Assembly: GCA_035701285.1 (NCBI GenBank)
Contig: DASSNT010000032.1
Coordinates: forward strand, 22,690 to 86,689
DNA length: 64,000 bases
Direction: 5' to 3'
From: DASSBR01 sp035701285
GTDB taxonomy: Bacteria > Pseudomonadota > Gammaproteobacteria > Natronospirales > DASSBR01
Below, in pieces: positions 15,319-23,745 of this stretch (the stretch's first letter is position 1; the number at the start of each line of letters is the position of its first letter). A program made the translations under genes and the position numbers. A model generated the notes under the pieces. That model ran no database searches and was not told where the DNA came from. It saw only the letters and a list, made by a program, of their open reading frames with translations.

Positions 15319-18078
15319 TCACGCTATGGCTTGTACGCTTGCCAATTGCTCTTCCAGCTTCGCAATCGACGCGCGATGTTCCTGCAGTCGCTCACGTTCC
15401 TGGGCGACGACCTGTTCGGGCGCGTTGCTGACGAACGCTTCGTTGGCAAGTTTTCTTTCACTTTGTTCTTCGAGCTTTTTGAGCTTGCCGATCTGGCGCT
15501 CCAGCCGTTCGGCTTCGGCCGCGATGTCGATCAGACCTGCCAGCGGCACCAGAATTTTCATCTGGCCGAGCAGGGCGGTCGCGCTTTGCGGTGCACTGGC
15601 GGATGCCTCCAGCAGTTCCACCGATTCGATTCTCGCCAGGCTTCGGATCAGGCCGTCGTAAGCCTCGAGTCTGCGGCGGTCGGTATCGTCGGCATCAGTC
15701 AGCAATACCGGCAGCGGCTTGCCGGGCGCGATGTCCATTTCGCCACGAATCTGGCGCACACCGAGCACGAAATCCATCAGCCATTGCATTTCAGCTTCCG
15801 CGTCGGCGTCGACGGCGAAATCGGCCGTTTCCGGAAACGGCGCAAGCATGATGCTCTCGCCGGCACGACTGACGAGCGGCGCGACTTTCTGCCAGATTTC
15901 CTCAGTGATGAACGGCATCAGCGGATGCATCAACCGCAGCAGCGTTTCAAGCACAACGGCGAGTGTTTCCCGCGTGCCATTGCGCTGTGCCGCCGGCGTG
16001 CTCGCGTCGAGCAGCGGCTTCGACAGTTCGAGATACCAGTCGCAGTATTCGTTCCAGGTGAACTCGTAAAGCGCGCGCGCGGCGAGATCAAAGCGGTACG
16101 TGCCGAAATGTTCATGCACCGCGGCAATCGTGCGCGCGAGCCGGGAGCGAATCCAGAGTTCGGCAATGCCGTATTGGACGGCGCTGCCTTCGGCCGGCGT
16201 CGCCTCCAGCTTCATCAACACGTAGCGCGCCGCGTTCCACAGCTTATTGCAGAAGTTGCGGTAGCCGTCGAGCCGCCCGAGATCGAAGTTGATGTCGCGG
16301 CTGGGGCCGGCGAGGGCGGCCAGCGTGTAGCGCAGCGCGTCGGTGCCGTGCGCCGGAATGCCGTCCGGAAACTGCTTGCGCGTGTTTTTGCGGACCTTTT
16401 CGGCAAGCTGCGGCTGCATCATGCCGAAGGTCCGCTTCTCGATCAGCGCGTCGAGTTCGATGCCGTCGATCAGGTCGATCGGGTCGAGGATGTTGCCCTT
16501 GGACTTGGACATCTTCTGGCCGTGCTCGTCGCGAATCAGGCCCGTAATGTAGATTTCGCGGAACGGTACATCGCCCATGAACTTGAGGCCCATCATGACC
16601 ATTCGGGCGACCCAGAAGAAAATGATGTCGAAGCCGGTGACGAGCACGTTGGTCGGATAATACGCTTCAAGCTCCGGTGTCTTTTCCGGCCAGCCGAGCG
16701 TGGAGAACGGCCATAACGCGGACGAAAACCAGGTGTCCAGCACGTCTTCGTCCTGTTTCAGCGGCAGATCTTCGTCGAGCTTGTACTTCGCTCGCACTTC
16801 AGCTTCGTTGCGTCCAACGTAGATATTGCCGGAATCGTCATACCAGGCGGGAATGCGATGGCCCCACCAGAGCTGGCGGCTGATGCACCAGTCCTGGATG
16901 TTGCGCATCCACTCGAAATAGGTTTTCGACCAGTTCTCCGGCACAAACCGAATGCTGCCGTCCTCGACCACCTTGATGGCCGGCTCGGCGAGCGGTCCCA
17001 TCTTCATGTACCACTGGTCGGTGAGATACGGCTCGACGACCGCGTTGCTACGATCGCCGCGCGGAACCTTCAGCTTGTGCGCATCGATCTTGTCCAGCAA
17101 GCCCAACGATTCGAAATCGGCGATGATTTTCTTGCGCGCACAGAACCGATCGAGGCCACGGTATCCTTCAGGCACTTCTTCATTGAGCGCCGCGTCAGGC
17201 GTCAGGACGTTGATCATCGGCAAATTGTGGCGTTGGCCGATGTCGTAGTCGTTGAAATCGTGCGCGGGCGTGATCTTCACGCAGCCTGTGCCGAATCCGG
17301 GATCGACGTAAGCGTCGGTAATGACCGGAATCCGCCGGTTCGCAAGCGGCAAGTCGATCGTCTTGCCGACGAGGCCGCTGTAGCGCTCGTCGTCCGGATG
17401 CACCGCGACCGCGACGTCTCCGAGCATCGTTTCCGGGCGCGTGGTGGCGACAACGACATAGCCTGAGCCGTCCGTCATCGGATAGCGCAGGTGCCACAGG
17501 TGGCCGTTTTCCTCGCTCGGGACAACCTCAAGATCCGATAACGCCGTCTTCAGCACAGGATCCCAGTTAACCAGACGTTTGCCGCGATAGATCAGGCCTT
17601 CGTCATAGAGCCGCACAAATACTTCGGCGACGGCCCTGGACAAGCCTTCGTCCATCGTGAAGCGCTCGCGCGACCAGTCGACCGAGTCGCCCAGGCGGCG
17701 CATCTGCCGCGTGATCGTGCCGCCCGATTCGCCTTTCCACTCCCAGACCCGTTTCTCAAACGCGTCGCGGCCGAGGTCGTGGCGCGTCTTGCCTTCGGCG
17801 TTCAACTGCCGCTCGACGACCATCTGGGTCGCGATGCCGGCATGGTCGCTGCCGACCTGCCAGAGCGTGCGGTAACCGCGCATGCGCCGATAGCGGATCA
17901 GCGCGTCCATCAGTGTGTGCTGGAAGGCGTGGCCCATGTGCAGTGTGCCGGTGACGTTCGGCGGCGGAATCATGATGCAGTACGGGTCGCCGTCGCCGCG
18001 CGGGGCGAAATAGCCGGCGGCCTCCCAGCGCCGATACCAGTCCTGCTCGATGGCGTGCGGGTCGTAAGTTTTATCCAT
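15319..18078 (-). CDS. valS: valyl-tRNA synthetase
   Basis: A 919-residue class I synthetase charging tRNA-Val. The HIGH variant HMGH is at residues 47-50 and KMSKSKGNILDP near residue 530. The C-terminal coiled-coil tRNA-binding arm (about residues 855-919) is rich in Glu, Leu and Lys. The ATG at 18078 begins MDKTYDPHAIEQDWY, the normal N-terminus. The open frame extends 18 codons upstream only because it reads through the ATTCCCGC palindromic repeat at 18100-18119. Confidence 0.98.
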   Translation of the reverse strand: MDKTYDPHAIEQDWYRRWEAAGYFAPRGDGDPYCIMIPPPNVTGTLHMGHAFQHTLMDALIRYRRMRGYRTLWQVGSDHAGIATQMVVERQLNAEGKTRHDLGRDAFEKRVWEWKGESGGTITRQMRRLGDSVDWSRERFTMDEGLSRAVAEVFVRLYDEGLIYRGKRLVNWDPVLKTALSDLEVVPSEENGHLWHLRYPMTDGSGYVVVATTRPETMLGDVAVAVHPDDERYSGLVGKTIDLPLANRRIPVITDAYVDPGFGTGCVKITPAHDFNDYDIGQRHNLPMINVLTPDAALNEEVPEGYRGLDRFCARKKIIADFESLGLLDKIDAHKLKVPRGDRSNAVVEPYLTDQWYMKMGPLAEPAIKVVEDGSIRFVPENWSKTYFEWMRNIQDWCISRQLWWGHRIPAWYDDSGNIYVGRNEAEVRAKYKLDEDLPLKQDEDVLDTWFSSALWPFSTLGWPEKTPELEAYYPTNVLVTGFDIIFFWVARMVMMGLKFMGDVPFREIYITGLIRDEHGQKMSKSKGNILDPIDLIDGIELDALIEKRTFGMMQPQLAEKVRKNTRKQFPDGIPAHGTDALRYTLAALAGPSRDINFDLGRLDGYRNFCNKLWNAARYVLMKLEATPAEGSAVQYGIAELWIRSRLARTIAAVHEHFGTYRFDLAARALYEFTWNEYCDWYLELSKPLLDASTPAAQRNGTRETLAVVLETLLRLMHPLMPFITEEIWQKVAPLVSRAGESIMLAPFPETADFAVDADAEAEMQWLMDFVLGVRQIRGEMDIAPGKPLPVLLTDADDTDRRRLEAYDGLIRSLARIESVELLEASASAPQSATALLGQMKILVPLAGLIDIAAEAERLERQIGKLKKLEEQSERKLANEAFVSNAPEQVVAQERERLQEHRASIAKLEEQLASVQAIA

Positions 18079-18099
18079 TGCGCGATTCTTTGCGTGTGG

Positions 18100-18119
18100 A
18101 TTCCCGCTTTCGCGGGAAT
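18100..18119. repeat. ATTCCCGC-TTTC-GCGGGAAT palindromic repeat
   Basis: A perfect 8-bp inverted repeat with a TTTC loop, followed by GACAAG. It is the short palindromic repeat that produces 'CHSRESGNP' or 'SFPRKRES' readings in many proteobacterial intergenic regions (established knowledge). It lies between a small gene and valS, 28 nt downstream of the former's stop. Confidence 0.85.
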
Positions 18120-18147
18120 GACAAGAATTCAAATGTTGTTTTTGTAG

Positions 18148-18624
18148 TTACTGTTTGCGTTGCCGCTCGAAATCCGCCAGCGCCGCTCCGACGATGCCGC
18201 GAATTTCGTCCTTCAACTGCTGCGCGACGCGCTCGACCACCAGCGCTTCCACGCCCTCGACCGATTCCTTGACGATGCGCGCGGCGGCATCGTCCAACTC
18301 TGCCGTCAGCGCGGCGCGCAGCGCGGCTAAATCCGGTTCGGGCGCCGGTGGCGTTGGTATCGGTTCCGGCGGCAGAGCCGGATCGGGCACTGCTGCCATC
18401 CCGGCCGCCGCGGCCTCTTCGATGCCGAAATTGTCGTCGAATTCGATATCGGTATGACTGTCCGCGGGCGGCGCGTCCGGCGTTTCTGTCGTTGCCGGTT
18501 CTTCCGGGCCGACGTAGGGGCCGGTTTCGTCGGCCTGCGCCGGGTCGACGATATCCGTGAGCACCGGAATGCCGTCGTCCGGCTTGTTGCCGATGTGCGG
18601 CTCGTGTTTAGGGTCTTCGGCCAT
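18148..18624 (-). CDS. acidic hypothetical protein between holC and valS
   Basis: A 158-residue protein with a disordered, acidic and Pro-rich N-terminal two thirds and a C-terminal amphipathic alpha-helical region (about residues 95-158). The N-terminal GIPVLTDIV motif resembles DUF2486-like proteins, which often sit beside holC; the assignment is tentative. The ATG at 18624 follows the holC stop by 7 nt; a TTG two codons earlier is the alternative. Position in the pepA-holC-x-valS string is typical, role unknown. Confidence 0.65.
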   Translation of the reverse strand: MAEDPKHEPHIGNKPDDGIPVLTDIVDPAQADETGPYVGPEEPATTETPDAPPADSHTDIEFDDNFGIEEAAAAGMAAVPDPALPPEPIPTPPAPEPDLAALRAALTAELDDAAARIVKESVEGVEALVVERVAQQLKDEIRGIVGAALADFERQRKQ

Positions 18625-18631
18625 CTTCAAA

Positions 18632-19051
18632 TCACAGCTTGTGGGTCTGCAAAGGATAGCCCCGATCCTGGTAGAAGCGAAATCGGCTTCGGCCTTGTGC
18701 GCGCCGTTGTTCGTCAGCGTCGATAATCTCCATCACCCGCTCAAAGCGGCTGAAAAACAACGGCACCTCGGCATCGAGATTAATCAGCAGCGGACAATCG
18801 CCCGGTGGCTCCCGGCCCCCTGAACCGATCAACACCGGCGCGTCATCGCCCGCGGTTCGCGTGTGCGGAATGAAACTCTGCTGGCGAAATGTCCACAACA
18901 ACTCGTCCAGCGCGCCTGCCTGCGATTCGGATTCGGCGTGCACGTAAAGTTTCTGCCCGAGCCGGAACGCCTTGTCGGCCAGCCGGCACGCCACGCGCTC
19001 GCGCCCCTGAGGGGGCGCGGACGCGAGCACGTAGAAGTCGACGCGCGTCAA
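18632..19051 (-). CDS. holC: DNA polymerase III chi subunit
   Basis: A 139-residue protein of the clamp-loader chi family, which binds SSB and the psi subunit. Recognisable segments are TRVDFYVLAS, CRLADKAFRLGQKLYVH, the DELLWTFRQQSFIPH core and the C-terminal RFRFYQDRGYPL. No ATG is available. The TTG at 19051 overlaps the pepA stop (TTGA) and gives the normal N-terminus. The frame continues upstream through pepA but that sequence is antiparallel noise. Confidence 0.9.
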   Translation of the reverse strand: MTRVDFYVLASAPPQGRERVACRLADKAFRLGQKLYVHAESESQAGALDELLWTFRQQSFIPHTRTAGDDAPVLIGSGGREPPGDCPLLINLDAEVPLFFSRFERVMEIIDADEQRRAQGRSRFRFYQDRGYPLQTHKL

Positions 19052-20544
19052 CTCTGGTTGTTGGCGCGTTCGATCAGGTACTGCGACAGCAGCGTTACCG
19101 GCCTCCCGGTGCCGCCTTTCTCCTTGCCCGTTTTCCAGGCCACGCCGGCGATGTCGAGGTGCGCCCAGCGGAAGTTGCCGGTGAACCGCGACAGGTAGCA
19201 GGCTGCGGTGATGCTGCCGGCCTCGCGGCCGCCGACGTTGGCGAAGTCCGCAAAGTTGCTTTGGAGCTGCTCCTGGTAGTCGTCCCACAACGGCATCCGC
19301 CAGGCGCGGTCGGTCGTTTCGGTGCTGGCTTTGAGCAGGTCGGCAACCATCTCCTCGTCGTTGCTGAACAGCCCCGCGGCATGGCTGCCCAGCGCAATAA
19401 CGCAGGCGCCGGTGAGCGTGGCGATGTCAATCACGGTTTGAGGTTCGAAGCGCTCGGTGTAGCAGAGCGCGTCGCACAGGCACAGCCGGCCCTCGGCGTC
19501 GGTGTTGAGGATTTCGACCGTCTGGCCTGACATCGTGGTGACGATGTCGCCTGGCTTGACGGCGTTACCACCGGGCAGATTTTCGGTGCACGGCGTCACG
19601 CCAACGACATTAACCGGCAGATCGAGCTCCGCCACGGTCTGCAGCGCACCGAACACGCTGGCCGCGCCGCCCATGTCCCATTTCATTTCGTCCATGGACG
19701 CCGGTGGCTTGAGCGAGATGCCGCCGGCATCGAAGGTGACGCCCTTGCCGACGAGCGCGTAAGGCTTGTCGCCGTTGCCGCCGCCCTGGTATTCCATGAC
19801 GATCAGTTTCGCCGGCTGATGGCTGCCGCGCGAAACGGCCAGCAGCGCACCCATGCCGAGTTTTTCCATCTCGGCTTCGTCCACCACGGTGATTTTGATC
19901 TTCGGGTGGCGCTTCGCCAGTTCCTGCGCCTGCTCGGCGAGATGGGTCGGTGTGCAGAGATTCGCGGGCCGATTGCCGAGGTCCTTGGCAAAGCTGACGC
20001 CGGACGCGATAGCCTTCGCGTGGCGAAGCGCTTCTTTGGCTGCGCCTTCATCCGCGCCGGCCGGTAAGCTGAACTTCAGCGTCTCCAGCGGCTTGTCGTC
20101 GCCATTCTTGCTCTTGCACTCGCGGAAGGAGTAGCTCGCGTCGCTGGCCGCTTCCGCGCCATGGCGCAGGCGCCAATACAGATCGAGGCCGCCTTCGTCG
20201 CCGAGGGTTAACGTGTTCAGCGCTTCCTTGATGCCGTGACTGGCGACCGCCTTGACGGCGGCGCTGGTTGCTTTGCGCAGCGCCAGCGCGTCGAATTTGT
20301 CCCGGGCGCCGAGGCCGACCAGCAGCACCAGCCCGCAGTCGAGGCCGGCTGGCTTGAACAGCGGCAGCAGCTTGCCGGTCTTGCCGGACAGCGCGCCCGA
20401 CTCGATCAACTTGCCGATAGTGCCCTGGCTGGCCTTGTCGAGCGCGGCCGCGGCGGCAGTCAGCTTCTGATCTTCGAATACGCCGGCAATGACGCACGCG
20501 CCGCCGTATTGTTCCGGCTGTCCTGCCAAAACGGAAAATTCCAT
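19048..20544 (-). CDS. pepA: leucyl aminopeptidase
   Basis: A 498-residue family M17 metallopeptidase. The two-metal active-site signature NTDAEGRL, the GKGVTFDAGGISLKP segment and the DMGGAASVFGAL region are intact. Homologues also act as DNA-binding recombination and pyrimidine regulators. The ATG at 20544, preceded by GAGGAGA, begins MEFSVLAGQP; an 18-codon open extension upstream is not conserved-looking. It is divergent from lptF and coupled to holC. Confidence 0.96.
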   Translation of the reverse strand: MEFSVLAGQPEQYGGACVIAGVFEDQKLTAAAAALDKASQGTIGKLIESGALSGKTGKLLPLFKPAGLDCGLVLLVGLGARDKFDALALRKATSAAVKAVASHGIKEALNTLTLGDEGGLDLYWRLRHGAEAASDASYSFRECKSKNGDDKPLETLKFSLPAGADEGAAKEALRHAKAIASGVSFAKDLGNRPANLCTPTHLAEQAQELAKRHPKIKITVVDEAEMEKLGMGALLAVSRGSHQPAKLIVMEYQGGGNGDKPYALVGKGVTFDAGGISLKPPASMDEMKWDMGGAASVFGALQTVAELDLPVNVVGVTPCTENLPGGNAVKPGDIVTTMSGQTVEILNTDAEGRLCLCDALCYTERFEPQTVIDIATLTGACVIALGSHAAGLFSNDEEMVADLLKASTETTDRAWRMPLWDDYQEQLQSNFADFANVGGREAGSITAACYLSRFTGNFRWAHLDIAGVAWKTGKEKGGTGRPVTLLSQYLIERANNQS

Positions 20545-20679
20545 TCTCTTCTCCTCGGGCTGAAGTTCGGTACTTGGAAAGAAGGCCGGCGCGATCAACG
20601 TGTATGATAGCGGCCTTGAGCGGCCGTGCGGCCGTGAAACCCAAGAATTGTAACGAAAGTCGGGATCATTCTCTAATCC

Positions 20680-20685
20680 AAGGGG
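20680..20685 (+). promoter_or_regulatory. ribosome binding site for the CTG start of lptF
   Basis: AAGGGG lies 6 nt before the CTG at 20692. The in-frame stop TAA at 20674-20676 rules out an earlier start, and no ATG, GTG or TTG occurs in frame before the GTG at 20746. Confidence 0.6.
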
Positions 20686-20691
20686 CTAGCG

Positions 20692-21774
20692 CTGCGTATC
20701 GTCGACCGCTACATATTCCGCGAAGTTGTTCAGACCTGGGGCGGGGTGACGCTGGTGCTGATGCTGATTCTGATCAGCAACAGCTTTGCAGAGTATCTCG
20801 GCGACGCTGCTGCCGGCACGTTGCCCGGCGGTGCGGTCCTGACCCTCGTCGGCCTGGCGTCCTTGAAATACCTGCTGATCGTCGTTCCTGTCGGGCTGTT
20901 CTTCGGCGTAATGCTCGCGCTCGGCCGGCTGTATCGCGACAGCGAGATGACAGCCATGCGCGCCTGTGGGGTGGCGACCTGGAACGTCTATCGGCCGATC
21001 ATGTTGTTCAGCCTGATGCTGACGCTGGTGCTGGCGGTGCTCTCGCTGCAGGTGAGTCCGTGGGTTGCTTCAACCAGCGAAATCGTGCGCCAGCGCGCGG
21101 AGCAGCGCGCGGAATTTACCCATTTCGAAGCAGGCCGCTTCAAAAGCCCGAGCGACGAGGGCGTCTTTTACGCGCAGAATGTCGCGCCGGACGGGCGGCT
21201 GCGGGGGGTGTTTGCCGAGCGCCACGTTCGAGGCGAAGTGCAGATCGTCGCGGCTGACGCGGGCGTTCGAAAAGCTGCGCCGAATGGCGGCGGCCGGCTG
21301 CTGGTACTGCAAGATGGCTACCGTTACCAGGGCACGCCGGGCGAGGCCGATTTTCGTATCGCCAGGTTCGACAACTACGGCATTCGCATCCAGGCCGGCA
21401 CTTCCGAATACGGTTCGAACGACATCGACACGAAATCGACGGCGGAGCTGTGGGGCGTGCCGACGCCCGAGGCGCGGGCCGAGGTGCAGTGGCGCATCGC
21501 CTTCCCGGTCTCGGCGCTGGTGCTCGCATTTCTGGCTGTGCCGCTGGCGCGAACGCAGCCGCGCCAGGGGCGCTACGGCAAGCTTTTCGCCGCAATCCTC
21601 GTCTATATCATTTATTCGAACATCCTCGGCGTCGCTCGCGTTTGGGTCGAGCGGGGCACGACGCCGATTGGCGTGGGTCTATGGTGGGTACCCGGGCTTG
21701 CGATCGTGATCGCGTTCGTGCTGCTCTGGCGGCAGCGGGAACTGAAGCGTTACCCGCGGGTTGAAGCCGCGTGA
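20692..21774 (+). CDS. lptF: LPS export permease LptF (probable CTG start)
   Basis: A 360-residue inner-membrane permease of the LptB2FG ABC transporter that extracts lipopolysaccharide and drives it to the cell surface. Family features are the N-terminal RIVDRYIFREVVQTW helix, three N-terminal membrane segments, a periplasmic jellyroll (about residues 125-270) and three C-terminal segments. Homology requires translation from about 20692, but the only codon there is CTG with a good ribosome site. Starting at the GTG at 20746 would remove the conserved cytoplasmic helix. The stop overlaps the lptG GTG by GTGA. Confidence 0.9.
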   Translation: MRIVDRYIFREVVQTWGGVTLVLMLILISNSFAEYLGDAAAGTLPGGAVLTLVGLASLKYLLIVVPVGLFFGVMLALGRLYRDSEMTAMRACGVATWNVYRPIMLFSLMLTLVLAVLSLQVSPWVASTSEIVRQRAEQRAEFTHFEAGRFKSPSDEGVFYAQNVAPDGRLRGVFAERHVRGEVQIVAADAGVRKAAPNGGGRLLVLQDGYRYQGTPGEADFRIARFDNYGIRIQAGTSEYGSNDIDTKSTAELWGVPTPEARAEVQWRIAFPVSALVLAFLAVPLARTQPRQGRYGKLFAAILVYIIYSNILGVARVWVERGTTPIGVGLWWVPGLAIVIAFVLLWRQRELKRYPRVEAA

Positions 21775-22835
21775 CGTTGCTCGACCGCTATCTCGGCCGA
21801 ACCGTTTTCGGCGGCGCGCTGATGGTGCTGCTGATTCTGGCGGCGCTGACGGCGTTTATAACGTTTATCGGCGAGTTCAATCACATCGGCACCGGCAGTT
21901 ACGGCATTCCACAGGCGCTGCAATACGCGCTGCTGTCGCTGCCGGTGCAGTCGCTCAATCTGTTTCCGACGGCGACATTGATGGGGGCATTGCTGGGCCT
22001 CGGCGGCCTGGCGAGCGGCAACGAGTTGATGGTGATTCGCACGGCGGGCATTTCCACGCGGCGGATTGCAGTGTCGGCATTGCTCGGGGGGCTGGCGATG
22101 GCGATCCTGGTGGCGGCGGTCGGCGAACTGGTCGCGCCGCCGGCCAACCGCTTCGCCGACAATACCCGCAGCAAGCAGATGTACGGGCGCATCGGCTCGC
22201 TGAGTCAACACGGGGTCTGGGCGCGCGATGGCAACGTCTTTGTCAACGTTCGCGAGCTGGTCAGTCAGGATCTGATTCGGGATATCTATATTTACCGGTT
22301 CGATGACGGCAAGCTCGCGAGTGCCTCGCACGCGGCGGAGGCGCGCTTCGAAGACGGTAACTGGATTCTGCACGACATCGGCACGACGACGCTTAATGGC
22401 ATTACGAGTGCGACTGCCAGCCGTGACGATTCCGCGGTATGGTCGACGCTGCTGGATCCCGGGCTGTTGCGACTGTTCGTCGTCGACCCGAACAATTTGT
22501 CGGCTAACGGTCTGCTGCGCTACATCGACTACTTGCAGCACAACGAACTCGATGCGGCGCGCTACCGGATCGCGTTCTGGGCAAAAATTGTCCGGCCGGT
22601 GACGGTGCTGGCGATGGTATTGCTGGCGATTCCGTTTGTGTTCGGCCCGTTGCGCTCGGTGACGACGGGCCAGCGGATGCTCGTCGGGATACTGACCGGC
22701 GTGGCGTTTTACCTGTTCAACACGACGGTCATTCAGGTGGGCGAGGTGATTGGCGCCGCGCCATTGTGGACGGCGTGGACGCCGACGGTGCTATTGGCTC
22801 TCGCCAGTCTGATTGCCATCGGTCGCCTTCGCTGA
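21771..22835 (+). CDS. lptG: LPS export permease LptG
   Basis: A 354-residue partner of LptF in the LptB2FG lipopolysaccharide exporter. The N-terminal TLLDRYLGRTVFGG, the SLPVQSLNLFPTATLMGAL loop and the conserved GNELMVIRTAGIS coupling region are seen, with six membrane segments and a central periplasmic domain. It starts with GTG overlapping the lptF stop. The last 45 nt overlap the 3' end of the convergent RDD gene, an unusually deep convergent overlap. Confidence 0.95.
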   Translation: MTLLDRYLGRTVFGGALMVLLILAALTAFITFIGEFNHIGTGSYGIPQALQYALLSLPVQSLNLFPTATLMGALLGLGGLASGNELMVIRTAGISTRRIAVSALLGGLAMAILVAAVGELVAPPANRFADNTRSKQMYGRIGSLSQHGVWARDGNVFVNVRELVSQDLIRDIYIYRFDDGKLASASHAAEARFEDGNWILHDIGTTTLNGITSATASRDDSAVWSTLLDPGLLRLFVVDPNNLSANGLLRYIDYLQHNELDAARYRIAFWAKIVRPVTVLAMVLLAIPFVFGPLRSVTTGQRMLVGILTGVAFYLFNTTVIQVGEVIGAAPLWTAWTPTVLLALASLIAIGRLR

Positions 22836-23360
22836 TTTCGACTTTTTAACGGGCTTCGGCAGCACAGTCAGGCATGATGCGGACAGGCGATCGTGCCATG
22901 CGAGGCGCCGCCGGTCGAGCAGTGGCCAGATGAAGCCGGCGAGCGCGGCGATAAAGACGATCGGAGCGAGGATATTCTGAAAGACCCAACGGCCCTCGGC
23001 GCCCGGGTAGGCGATGAATTCCAGTCCCAGCGCTACGAGCAGCCACGGGATCAGCATGCTGAGGTAGCGTACCAGTGCTTGATACCAGCCGGGCGAGCGG
23101 CCGTCGCCGGCGATCAACTTGAGCCGCCAGGCTCGCATGCCGAGCGTCTGCCCGCCATGGGTCCAGAACCAGCCGAAGAACGCGAAGGCGACGATCAGCA
23201 GGTAGACCCGATAGGCCGTTTCCGGCAGATGGCGGTCGTTGCGGAATATAGCGAGCGCGATTGCAGTGGAGGGAAACCACAGTGCGACGACCAGCAGCAG
23301 ATCGTAGAAACCGGCGGCGAAGCGGCGAAGGAGGCCGGGTGGTTTATAAGCGGTGGTCAT
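22791..23360 (-). CDS. RDD-family membrane protein
   Basis: A 189-residue membrane protein of the RDD family. The N-terminal GLLRRFAAGFYDLLLVVAL carries the R-x-x-A...D signature. The GGQTLGMRAWRLKLI turn and the C-terminal LAWHDRLSASCLTVL complete the pattern. Function of the family is poorly defined, with transport suspected. The ATG at 23360 is the natural start, as upstream codons run into the tRNA-flanking repeat. The gene is commonly found beside lptFG, as here, convergent and overlapping. Confidence 0.83.
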   Translation of the reverse strand: MTTAYKPPGLLRRFAAGFYDLLLVVALWFPSTAIALAIFRNDRHLPETAYRVYLLIVAFAFFGWFWTHGGQTLGMRAWRLKLIAGDGRSPGWYQALVRYLSMLIPWLLVALGLEFIAYPGAEGRWVFQNILAPIVFIAALAGFIWPLLDRRRLAWHDRLSASCLTVLPKPVKKSKSAKATDGNQTGESQ

Positions 23361-23465
23361 TTCACGGGATGTTTGGGGTGAGGTTTTATTTCCGGCGCCC
23401 ACGATGTCGCTGCCGAGAGCTTGTCGACTGCCAAGGGAAGACAAGCGTGTAGCTATAGCGAAGCT

Positions 23466-23577
23466 TTGGCACAGGGATGTGCCAACATTTTCCAGCCGTT
23501 TCGGCTGGAAAATGAGCAAACCCGGAAATCGCATTTTCGGGTTTGCGCACGAGAAAGAAGCCAAGGATGGCTTCTTT
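23466..23577 (+). repeat. tRNA-flanking four-hairpin repeat, family 3, copy 1
   Basis: Four successive hairpins: TTGGCACA/TGTGCCAA (23466-23485), ATTTTCCAGCC paired with its complement to 23513, GCAAACCCGGAAA with a near-complement to 23546, and AAAGAAGCCA/TGGCTTCTTT (23554-23577). Loops and linkers match copy 2 at 44278-44393, whereas the stem bases differ but still pair. It ends 8 nt from the 3' end of tRNA-Glu. A possible RNA structure or mobile repeat; no function known to me. Confidence 0.8.
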
Positions 23578-23585
23578 CGTAAAAC

Positions 23586-23661
23586 TGGCGCTCCCAAGGG
23601 GAATCGAACCCCTGTTTCAGCCTTGAGAGGGCCGCGTCCTGGACCGCTAGACGATGGGAGC
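23586..23661 (-). tRNA. tRNA-Glu (anticodon CTC)
   Basis: A 76-nt cloverleaf on the minus strand. Acceptor GCTCCCA/TGGGAGC; D-arm CGTCTAGCGG...; anticodon stem CGGCC/GGCTG with loop CTCTCAA (anticodon CTC); T-arm GGGGTTCGATTCCCC; discriminator G and encoded CCA. It reads GAG codons. Confidence 0.95.
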
Positions 23662-23745
23662 GAAGCGTTCCGCAGGCTAAAGCGCCGCGCGGAGCCGTGC
23701 TATTATACGCGGGCAAATTTTCATCTCAAGAACAATTCCATCGCT

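Noticed and set aside
20746..21774. lptF starting at GTG 20746
   Set aside because: It would remove the conserved RIVDRYIFREVVQTW helix and has no ribosome site; CTG 20692 fits better.
23466..23485. Sigma-54 promoter in TTGGCACAGGGATGTGCC
   Set aside because: TGGCAC is present but the -12 position is not TTGC, and the sequence is one arm pair of the family 3 repeat.
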